In this document: one piece after another, positions 32,755-39,387 of the stretch
Position numbering within the stretch: the first letter of the stretch is position 1
Layout: the number at the start of each line of letters is the position of its first letter
Assembly (NCBI GenBank): GCA_023435705.1
Contig: JAEYRH010000016.1
Location: 1 to 64,000, forward strand
Length of the DNA: 64,000 nucleotides
Direction of reading: 5' to 3'
DNA from: Bacillota bacterium
GTDB taxonomy: Bacteria; Bacillota; Clostridia; Christensenellales; UMGS416
Program-made: the position numbers and the translations under genes
Notes under the pieces: generated by a model
What the model was told of the DNA's origin: nothing
The model's input: the letters and a program-made list of their open reading frames with translations, nothing else
The model's database searches: none

Positions 32755-33300
32755 TCACCAGCGGTCCAGATGGATTTTTGCTTCATCATACCGGTTCATC
32801 GGGGCCCGTGTTTCTGCAGGCACTCCCAGCGCAATCGTGGCCAGCGGGATGATGTGCCCAGGCAATGCCAACGCATCCCGATACACGCCCACGCAATCCT
32901 CCATGATCGAGGGCACGCCGCACCACACGGCCCCCAGGCCGAGGGAATGGATGGCAAGCAGCATGTTCTGCACGGCGGCAGCGCAGTCCTCAATGAGGAA
33001 CTCGCGATAGGTCTGGGCAGTGCTGTCTCCGCAAACCACAATGGCCATTGCGGCCCGCGCGATCATCTCCGCCTCGCCTTTGGCAGTGGAAAGCTTCGCG
33101 AGGGTTGCCCGGTCGCGCACGGCGATCAACCGCACCGGCTGCCTGTTTGCCGCCGACGGCGCGCACAGGCCGGCAGTGAGGATCGCGCGCAGGTCATCCT
33201 CGGAGACAGGCTTGTCCTGCTCATACTTGCGGATGCTGCGCCGGGTGAGGATGGTTTCCATGGTTTTATTCATGACAGGGGAATCGCTCTGATTCTGCAT
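32755..33300 (-). CDS. Nitroreductase family protein
   Basis: About 181 residues of the FMN-dependent nitroreductase superfamily. The N-terminal RRSIRKYEQDKPV and APSAANRQPVRLIAV bind FMN phosphate; GLGAVWCGVPSIMEDCVGVY and HIIPLATIALGVPAE are the later conserved blocks. These enzymes reduce nitro compounds, quinones or flavins with NAD(P)H. The start at 33300 has a G-rich site upstream; the stop overlaps the upstream extension of the kinase frame. It begins seven bases after the preceding flavoenzyme gene. Confidence 0.87.
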   Translation of the reverse strand: MQNQSDSPVMNKTMETILTRRSIRKYEQDKPVSEDDLRAILTAGLCAPSAANRQPVRLIAVRDRATLAKLSTAKGEAEMIARAAMAIVVCGDSTAQTYREFLIEDCAAAVQNMLLAIHSLGLGAVWCGVPSIMEDCVGVYRDALALPGHIIPLATIALGVPAETRAPMNRYDEAKIHLDRW

Positions 33301-33307
33301 TGTTATG

Positions 33308-34336
33308 TTACCCCCTCCGCCCGGGGCACTTCTCATGCTCCTTGAACCACATGCAACGCTTGCAGCGGCGGCAGCGCTTCACCGGCTGGCCGGCCTGTGT
33401 TTTGTTGGCCCACTCCGGATCCACCAACAGGCCGCGCCCGATGGCGGCAAAATCGGCATATCCTTCTGAAATGAGCTGCTGGGCGCGGCCGGGCTCATCC
33501 AGGCAGCCCACAGCGATCACCGGCTTGGTGAGGCTCTTCTTCGCCTCGCAGGCCAGCCACGCCAGCTCTTTGAAGGGGAAGCCCTCCGGCACCGGCAGCG
33601 GCTCTTCGCGGCCCATGCCGTGGGAGAGGTTCAGCAGGTCCAGGCTGGGCTCCAGCGCCTTGCAGCTGGCGATGCCGGTGGCCAGATCTGGGTTGTCGAT
33701 GCCGATGCGGGCGGTCACCAAAAAGTCCGGCCCGGTGCTCTGTCGGATGCCCTCAATGATCTCCCGCGTGAGGGCTGTGGTGTCGCCGTAGCGGTCACTG
33801 CGGCGGTTGTACACGGAGTTCAGGAAGGCGCAGAGCAGATAGCCGTGGGCGGCATGCAGCTCCACACCGTGGTAGCCGGCTTTTTCTGCGCGGACGGCGG
33901 CGGCCACAAACCCGTCGCGGATGCGCTCCACTTCTGCAGTGGAGAGCGCCCGGCAGATGCCCTCGCGGCCCATGTATTCACTGGGGCCGATGGGGCGGAT
34001 GTTGTCCGGCATGCCCTCTGTGCTGGCGTAATGGATCTGCACCAGCAGCAGCGCGCCGTGGGGGATCACCCGGTCGGCAATGCGGCGCATGCCGTCGGTG
34101 TGGCTGTCATCAAAAAGCACCAGCTGTTCGCCGGCAAGCTTTCCCTCCGGCAACACGCAGGTGGCCTCCTGCACAATAATGCCGCAGCCGCCGCGGGCGA
34201 ATGACTCATAGTGGGCCACCACAGCGTCGTTGACCAGGCCATCGGGGTGCAGGCCGCAGATGACCAGCGGTGGCAGCACCACGCGGTTTTTCACCTTGTG
34301 ATTGCCGATGGTGATGGGAGAGAAAAGGTCTGCCAT
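33308..34336 (-). CDS. Old-yellow-enzyme-like NADH:flavin oxidoreductase
   Basis: A 342-residue TIM-barrel flavoenzyme. It starts LFSPITIGNHKVKNRVVLPP, has the substrate/FMN motif GYHGVELHAAHGYLLCAFLNSVYNRRSDRYG, RIGIDNPD, and FAAIGRGLLVDPEW near the end. The C-terminus has four cysteines (CRRCKRCMWFKEHEKC) in the place where dienoyl-CoA-reductase-like members bind a [4Fe-4S] cluster, but the extra FAD/NADPH domains of those large enzymes are absent. AGGAG precedes ATG. It lies four bases after the PNPOx-like gene. Confidence 0.87.
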   Translation of the reverse strand: MADLFSPITIGNHKVKNRVVLPPLVICGLHPDGLVNDAVVAHYESFARGGCGIIVQEATCVLPEGKLAGEQLVLFDDSHTDGMRRIADRVIPHGALLLVQIHYASTEGMPDNIRPIGPSEYMGREGICRALSTAEVERIRDGFVAAAVRAEKAGYHGVELHAAHGYLLCAFLNSVYNRRSDRYGDTTALTREIIEGIRQSTGPDFLVTARIGIDNPDLATGIASCKALEPSLDLLNLSHGMGREEPLPVPEGFPFKELAWLACEAKKSLTKPVIAVGCLDEPGRAQQLISEGYADFAAIGRGLLVDPEWANKTQAGQPVKRCRRCKRCMWFKEHEKCPGRRG

Positions 34337-34340
34337 ATGC

Positions 34341-34811
34341 TTATACTCCTTCTGGAATCGATTTTGCTGTTACACGCTCCACGTCCATTGCCAGCACCAG
34401 GGCGTCCTTTCCCCATTTCTCAATGAAGGAAAGACCAAGCGCCTTATCCTCGGTGAACCGGCCGTTGATGGCGTTGAAGCCAACGGGTCGCTCCTCGTCG
34501 TGTTCCACCACACGCACTTTGCCGAATGCCATCGCGCACTCATAGGCCGTGGAGCCCCGCGCGCGCAGCACCTTGGCCGATGCCACGGCAGTGAACATGG
34601 CCACGGGGTTTGCCTTGAGGAACTCCAGCTTCTGGCCCTCCAGCGCGCAGTGGAAGTAAAGCGTGCTACCCACTCTGGCGTGGCTCAGCGGCACACCGTA
34701 TGGCAGCCCATCGGCGCAAAGGCTCAGCACACCCCACTCGGCGCGGTCGAGATAAGCCCAACCGTCCTGCTCGGTCTTTTCATACTTTTTGCGGCGCATC
34801 GGTTGATACAT
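34341..34811 (-). CDS. Pyridoxamine-5'-phosphate-oxidase-like flavoprotein (NimA type)
   Basis: A 156-residue split-barrel protein. It starts with a basic RRKKYEK, then WGVLSLCADGLPYGVPLSHARVGSTLYFHCALEGQKLEFL, the pattern of the NimA-like FMN-binding branch associated with reduction of nitroimidazoles, and MFTAVASAKVLRA follows. GAGGTG precedes the start. It heads a four-gene operon of redox enzymes (this gene, old yellow enzyme, nitroreductase, small kinase). The physiological substrate is unknown; nitro-drug activation or detoxification is only a family-level possibility. Confidence 0.82.
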   Translation of the reverse strand: MYQPMRRKKYEKTEQDGWAYLDRAEWGVLSLCADGLPYGVPLSHARVGSTLYFHCALEGQKLEFLKANPVAMFTAVASAKVLRARGSTAYECAMAFGKVRVVEHDEERPVGFNAINGRFTEDKALGLSFIEKWGKDALVLAMDVERVTAKSIPEGV

Positions 34812-34841
34812 AACGGCACCTCAAAGATGTATTTCGCCTGA

Positions 34842-34905
34842 ATGACTCCCCCTGGCCCCTGTTGGGGCCATCCCCCCTCATTGAAGGGGGTAGGGAGTTG
34901 TTATG
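34842..34905. repeat. Solo copy of the C-rich palindromic repeat family
   Basis: Starts with GACTCCCCCT, then hairpin GGCCCCtgttGGGGCC, ATCCCCCC and TCATTGAAGGGGGT. This is the same module order (C6 run, hairpin, ATCCCCCC, G5 run) as in the blocks around the DUF559 gene 1.6 kb away. A further CTCCCTC/GAGGGAG hairpin lies near 34936-34951. Confidence 0.65.
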
Positions 34906-35020
34906 AATATAATGTCGTTGAGCCCCTCCTTACCTCCCTCTTGAGGGAGGCTGGTCGCACACTGCGTATGCTGCTCGCCCGTGCATCCGGGGTGGCTGCC
35001 GCAGCAGACGGAAGGAGTTG

Positions 35021-36118
35021 TCACCCCGCCACCACAAGCCCGTTGAACATGTCGGAGGCCATCCAACCCATCACGGTGTAGTAGCCGCCCACCTTGCCGT
35101 CTTGGCAGAAGATCCAGCCGGTGAGGTTATCCTCGGTCTTCACCTTGAACCAGGTGGGGCCATAGGTGCCCACGATCGTGAGCTTCTCACCGGGCCGCAC
35201 GATCACCTTGATGCCCTCCTCGGGGCCAATGTCGCGGCCAATCGCGGTGGGCGTCAGGGCGGGGTTCCAGTAGTGGTCGTAGTCTGAGGACATATACTTG
35301 TTCACGTCGCGGCTGATCTCATCGTGGTTGATCTGGATCAGGCACACGGTCTTGCAGGTGAGCGGGCCCACCTCGTTGATGGGTTCGGCAGTGTGCCGCC
35401 ACTCATAGAGCTTGCGGCTTGAGCCGGTGGTCTTGTAATAGGCGGTGTACCAGATGTCGGTGAGCTCCTGCGTGCGGGCCAGGCCAAACACCTGCCCCTT
35501 GCCGTCGATCACATCATTGACCTTGAAGGAGCTTCGCCATGCCCCGTCAAACTTCACGTCCATCAGGCCGCCCATCAGCAGGAGCTTGGAGCCATCCCAC
35601 CAATAAAACCAGGAGAAGGCTTTCTCGCTGTCGGCCAGGTCGCTGTTGTAGGCGTCGGTGAACACAAACTCCATATACTTGTCGTTGATATCGATGTCTG
35701 TGATGGCGAAGCGCTGGGCCAGGTTGGCTTTTGCCACCTCGTAGTCGGTGCCGTCAATCGTGAGCACCGACTTGGCAGCCCCGCTGGTGAAGGAGATGGC
35801 TTCCGCTGTGCCGTCAGCGTTGATGTCGCGGCTGGCCTCACTTTGGTAAATATCAAACACCAGGCTGCCAGACCCGGCAGAGTCCACTTCAGCAGCGGCC
35901 TCGGTGGCCTCCGTTGTGGTGGTGGGTTCTCCGGATGGGGTTTCGGTCGGAGCAACAGTGGGTTCCACCGTCGGCTCCACGGTGGGGGCTTGCGTGGGTG
36001 CCACGGTGGGCGCGGCTGAGACGGTGGGGGAGGGCGTCGCCGACGGAACCAACGAGTCGCAGCCGGTGAATGTCAAAGCGGCAAGGATGGCCAGGGCCAA
36101 TGCCAGCGTTTTCTTCAT
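35021..36118 (-). CDS. Secreted lipoprotein with C-terminal SH3-like domain
   Basis: About 365 residues. Signal peptide MKKTLALALAILAALTFTGC ends in a lipobox, so Cys20 is predicted to be lipidated and the protein attached to the outer face of the membrane. A low-complexity Pro/Thr/Val-rich linker (about residues 25-75, many PTVEPTVAPT-like units) resembles a cell-wall-spanning stalk. The middle domain (about 90-290) has SEASRDINADGTAEAI, resembling dockerin or EF-hand-like Asp-rich repeats. The C-terminus (VIVRPGEKLTIVGTYGPTWFKV) is like a bacterial SH3 domain. ATG at 36118 follows AGGAG. The gene lies between repeat-family copies. Function unknown. Confidence 0.72.
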   Translation of the reverse strand: MKKTLALALAILAALTFTGCDSLVPSATPSPTVSAAPTVAPTQAPTVEPTVEPTVAPTETPSGEPTTTTEATEAAAEVDSAGSGSLVFDIYQSEASRDINADGTAEAISFTSGAAKSVLTIDGTDYEVAKANLAQRFAITDIDINDKYMEFVFTDAYNSDLADSEKAFSWFYWWDGSKLLLMGGLMDVKFDGAWRSSFKVNDVIDGKGQVFGLARTQELTDIWYTAYYKTTGSSRKLYEWRHTAEPINEVGPLTCKTVCLIQINHDEISRDVNKYMSSDYDHYWNPALTPTAIGRDIGPEEGIKVIVRPGEKLTIVGTYGPTWFKVKTEDNLTGWIFCQDGKVGGYYTVMGWMASDMFNGLVVAG

Positions 36119-36447
36119 GTGTGTTTCACTCCTTTCCCTTGTGAGGGTGCAAATGGTTGCGGGTTCATTATACAGGAATATTTGGGAGGAGTAAAATCCA
36201 TGAAAGCAAAGCGGGGCAGCCGTAAGGGCTGAACCCGCTTGCAGTACATACGACAACATGGTGAGGGATGTTTATATATTTCTTTACTTCTTATCTTCTT
36301 TGATGTGGTTAATTAGTGATTTTGAATCCGGTGGATACTGGGTTGTCGGTTTGGCTCAAGGCCAGTTGGAATGCGGGGCTGGAGTGGGTTGGGATGTGGG
36401 TGTGGAGTGGGTTTGGGTGGCGGTGTTGATTTTTGCCGCCTTATCCT

Positions 36448-36716
36448 GTCACTGCGGTGACAACCATGGGAAATCCCCCTTGTCGCTCGCGCGACATCCC
36501 CCCTGGAAATCCCCCCTGCCACTTCGTGGCATCCCCCCTTCACAATCCCCCCTGTCGCTGGCGCGACATCCCCCCTTCACAAGGGGGGTTCCGATAACGC
36601 TCTGTCTTGCCCACGTTAGTGAGAGCAAGAACGGAATACATCCCCCTTGTGAAGGGGGATACCGGCGAAGCCGGAGGGGGATTATCGAGGGCGGAGGGGG
36701 ATTATGGTTGGCGTTT
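36448..36716. repeat. Left palindromic repeat block beside the DUF559 gene
   Basis: Contains hairpin units GTCAC-tgcg-GTGAC (36448-36461), TGTCGC-tcgc-GCGACA (36481-36496), TGCCAC-ttc-GTGGCA (36517-36531) and TGTCGC-tggc-GCGACA (36553-36568); the last three each follow AATCCCCC(C) at 34-37 base spacing. Then comes C6TT..AAG6 (36570-36589), a unique 23-base motif (36614-36636), CCCCCTTGTGAAGGGGG (36641-36657), and ACCGGCGAAGCCGG followed by AGGGGGATT. The DUF559 stop codon lies inside its right edge. Confidence 0.9.
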
Positions 36717-37073
36717 CCCAATTGCATCCTGAACTGCGGCATGAATGGCGTTGCATACATCTTGAAAATGAAAGTGGACTTGATCATTGGCAAAACGTAG
36801 AACTGTAATTCCCAGTTTAGCAAGCATGGCAGAACGATGAGCGTCCTGTTCCATAGCGGAGGCGGAGAGGTGTTGGTATCCGTCGAGCTCAATCGCCAGT
36901 CGAGCTTTGGAGCAATAAAAATCCAGGATAAAGTGATCGATCATTTTCTGGCGCAGGAACTTTGGATGATATGTGCGCAAAAAGTCATACCATAGGATTC
37001 TCTCCTCCGGTGTCAGATTTCTTCTCAGTTTTCTGGCCCTGTCTACAAGGTTGTGGTCATATGGGAAATGCAC
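36702..37073 (-). CDS. DUF559 (Vsr-like PD-(D/E)xK) endonuclease-domain protein
   Basis: About 123 residues. It begins near DHNLVDRARKLRRNLTPEE, then LRQKMIDHFILDFYCSKARLAIELDG: Asp in FILDFY and Glu/Asp in IELDG are the probable metal-binding residues of a PD-(D/E)xK fold related to very-short-patch repair nucleases. The C-terminus has LGITVLRFANDQV. GTG at 37073 follows GGAG by eight bases and is favoured over TTG at 37100. The gene is enclosed by repeat blocks on both sides and its stop codon falls within the left block. The family is widespread but its function is, to my knowledge, undescribed. Confidence 0.85.
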   Translation of the reverse strand: MHFPYDHNLVDRARKLRRNLTPEERILWYDFLRTYHPKFLRQKMIDHFILDFYCSKARLAIELDGYQHLSASAMEQDAHRSAMLAKLGITVLRFANDQVHFHFQDVCNAIHAAVQDAIGKRQP

Positions 37074-37210
37074 ATTGCGACTCCAAATAATGATGCACAA
37101 TATTATAACACATTGATGAATTTGGGAAATCCCTCCTCATCGCATTGCTCTGCAATGCTCGGTTTTGCTTTTCATATTGGCTTACGCCTACATTGCGCAA
37201 AGCCGGAGGC

Positions 37211-37421
37211 TAAGGCCTGCCGCTGGCGCGACATCCCTTTCACAATCCCCCTTGTCGCTGGCGCGACATCCCCCCTTCACAAAGGGGGGGGCTTTCCGTT
37301 CTTGTTCTCACTAACGTTAGCGTGATGAAAAACGTAATGCACCCCCCTTACGAAGGGGGGAAGCCCTGAAAGGGCCAGGGGGGATTTGACACCGGCGAAG
37401 CCGGAGGGGGATTTGGTTGGG
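37211..37421. repeat. Right palindromic repeat block beside the DUF559 gene
   Basis: Contains TGCCGC-tggc-GCGACA (37218-37233, imperfect), TGTCGC-tggc-GCGACA (37253-37268), C6TTcacAAAG8 (37270-37290), an inverted copy of the 23-base motif (37294-37316), CCCCCCTTACGAAGGGGGG (37344-37362), GCCCTGAAAGGGC and ACCGGCGAAGCCGGAGGGGG (37391-37410). About 48 bases (37241-37288) repeat 36541-36587 almost exactly, in direct orientation. A GCATTGCTCTGCAATGC hairpin lies closer to the gene (37142-37158). Confidence 0.9.
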
Positions 37422-37465
37422 GAGACTCATTCTCTTCTATTCGATCATATGTTGATTTGCTGGGT

Positions 37466-37503
37466 AGAAAAAGCCCCCTCTCGCACACAAGTGGGAGAGG
37501 GGG
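37466..37503 (-). terminator. Terminator of the hydrogenase operon
   Basis: Inverted repeat CCCCCTCTC/GAGAGGGGG with a 12-base loop, followed on the minus strand by CTTTTTC. It lies about 45 bases beyond the hydA stop. Confidence 0.8.
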
Positions 37504-37549
37504 ATGGGGGTGAGTGCTTTATTCAAGAGTGGCAGGGGTGGGAGAGAAC

Positions 37550-39373
37550 TTAATACTTCCCCCTCCTGGTATACTCCGTATGCAACAGCTCATGGCTTCT
37601 GTGCCCGTTCGGCTGCCCCAAGTACACCTCATACAGCTTCACCACATCGGGGTTCTCGTGGCTCTTCCGCAGCACCTTGCTCTCATCCTCGGTATAGATC
37701 GCCTGCATGCGCTTTCTGGCCACATCGGGGTCGTCGCTCCTTGGCTGGCCGCCGCCGGTGATGCACCCGCCGGGGCAGCCCATCACCTCAATGAAGAGGT
37801 AGGGGCTGGTGCCCGCCTCGATCTCATCCATCAGGATCGACGCGCCCTTGAGGCCGGACGTGACTGCCACAGCCACCGTGACGCCGTTGAGGAAGCTCCA
37901 TTCGGGTTTGCAGTCTTCCAGTGTGATCGCGGCGGACTTCACACGCTCAAAGCCCTGGATGGGCTCGATGTGCAGCCCGTCGAAGGGCAGCTCGCGGCCT
38001 GTCACCACCTCGTAGACGGTGCGCAGCGCCGCTTCCATCACGCCGCCGGTGGTGCCGAAGATGTCCGCCGCGCCGGTGGACATGCCCAGCGGGCTGTCAA
38101 ACTGGCCATCAGGCAGGCTTAGGAAGTCTATGCCGGCGGCCTTGATCATGCGGGCCAGCTCGCGGGTGGTGAGCACTGCGTCCACATTCGGCAGGCCGTC
38201 GTTTTGCATCTCGGGCCGCTGGATCTCATACTTCTTGGCCGTGCAGGGCATGATCGAGACCACGTAGAGGCTCTTGGGGTCAATGCCTTGCTGCTCGGCG
38301 AAGAAGGACTTCACCAGCGCGCCCAGCATCGTGTGCGGGCTCTTGCAGCTGGAGAGGTGACCCAGCCGGTCGCCGTAGTAATGCTCCACATACTTGATCC
38401 AGCCGGGGCTGCAGCTGGTGATCATCGGCAGCACCGGCTCCGGCAGGTGGGAGGGGAGCCCCAGCTTGGCGACCTGCTCGTCGGTCACCTTGCCGGCGGC
38501 CTTGAAGCTCGCCACGATGCGGCCCAGCAGCTCGAAGCCTTCCTCCAGGATCGTGAGGTCGGCAGTGAAGTTCGTGTCGAACACATACCGGAAGCCCAGC
38601 TCCCGGAGGGCGGACGCCATCTTGCCGGTCACACGGGAGCCTGCGGGCAGGCCGAACTCCTCGCCCAGCGCCGCGCGGATGGCCGGGGCTGTCTGCACGA
38701 CCACGGTTTTGGCGGGGTCAGCCAGCGCTTTCCACACGTCGGCGGTGCTGTCATGCTCCTTCAGGGCGTTCACCGGGCACACCACGGTGCACTGGCCGCA
38801 GTTGGCGCAGGCGGCGCTGCCCAGCAGGATGTTTTCACCGGGGCTGATTGTCGTGGCAAAGCCCCGGTCCTGGGCGTTCAGCACGCCCACGCCCTGCACC
38901 TCGTTGCAGATCGTAACACAGCGGCGGCACAGGATGCACTTGCTGGCGTCGCGGGTGATGGAGGGGGAGGAGTCGTCAATGAAGTCCTTGGACTTCTCGC
39001 CCTCAAAGCGCGAGGAATCCACCTGCATCAACTCCCCGATTTCCTGCAGCTCGCAGTGCCGGTTGCGGCCGCAGTTCAGGCAGTCCTTCGGGTGGTCGGA
39101 GAGGATCAGCTCATACAGCACCTTGCGGGCCCGGCGCACGCGGGCGGAGTTGGTGTGGATCACCATGCCGTTTGCCACCTGCGTCACGCAGCTGGCCTGC
39201 AGGCCTTTGGCGCCCTCTACCTCCACCACGCAGATGCGGCAGGAGCCGATCTTGTGCTTGTCCTTCAGGTAACACAGGCTGGGAATCTTGATGTTGTGCT
39301 CGGCGGCGGCCTCCAGGATCGTGGTGCCGTCGCGTGCTTCGATGGCCTTGCCGTTGATTGTGATCTGTGCCAT
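37550..39373 (-). CDS. hydA: [FeFe] hydrogenase catalytic subunit HydA (NADH-dependent type)
   Basis: A 607-residue hydrogenase of the multi-subunit, NAD-linked type. N-terminal [2Fe-2S] domain (CYLKDKHKIGSCRICVV), a His/Cys cluster (HPKDCLNCGRNRHC), two [4Fe-4S] clusters (CILCRRCVTIC, CANCGQCTVVC), then the H-cluster domain: L1 TSCSPGW (residues 319-325), L2 IMPCTAKKYE (Cys377), L3 EVMGCPGGCITGGGQP (Cys533, Cys537). L1 has Ser at the place of the second Cys of the textbook TSCCPGW. With HydB and HydC it should form a complex exchanging electrons between NADH, probably ferredoxin, and H2. GGAGGTG precedes ATG. Last gene of the operon. Confidence 0.95.
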   Translation of the reverse strand: MAQITINGKAIEARDGTTILEAAAEHNIKIPSLCYLKDKHKIGSCRICVVEVEGAKGLQASCVTQVANGMVIHTNSARVRRARKVLYELILSDHPKDCLNCGRNRHCELQEIGELMQVDSSRFEGEKSKDFIDDSSPSITRDASKCILCRRCVTICNEVQGVGVLNAQDRGFATTISPGENILLGSAACANCGQCTVVCPVNALKEHDSTADVWKALADPAKTVVVQTAPAIRAALGEEFGLPAGSRVTGKMASALRELGFRYVFDTNFTADLTILEEGFELLGRIVASFKAAGKVTDEQVAKLGLPSHLPEPVLPMITSCSPGWIKYVEHYYGDRLGHLSSCKSPHTMLGALVKSFFAEQQGIDPKSLYVVSIMPCTAKKYEIQRPEMQNDGLPNVDAVLTTRELARMIKAAGIDFLSLPDGQFDSPLGMSTGAADIFGTTGGVMEAALRTVYEVVTGRELPFDGLHIEPIQGFERVKSAAITLEDCKPEWSFLNGVTVAVAVTSGLKGASILMDEIEAGTSPYLFIEVMGCPGGCITGGGQPRSDDPDVARKRMQAIYTEDESKVLRKSHENPDVVKLYEVYLGQPNGHRSHELLHTEYTRRGKY

Positions 39374-39387
39374 TTGGATCACCTCCG

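Noticed and set aside
36473..37421. Regularly spaced palindromic units suggesting a CRISPR array
   Set aside because: Unit spacing is irregular, the stems differ in sequence, the intervals are C/G runs rather than unique spacers, and no cas genes are present.
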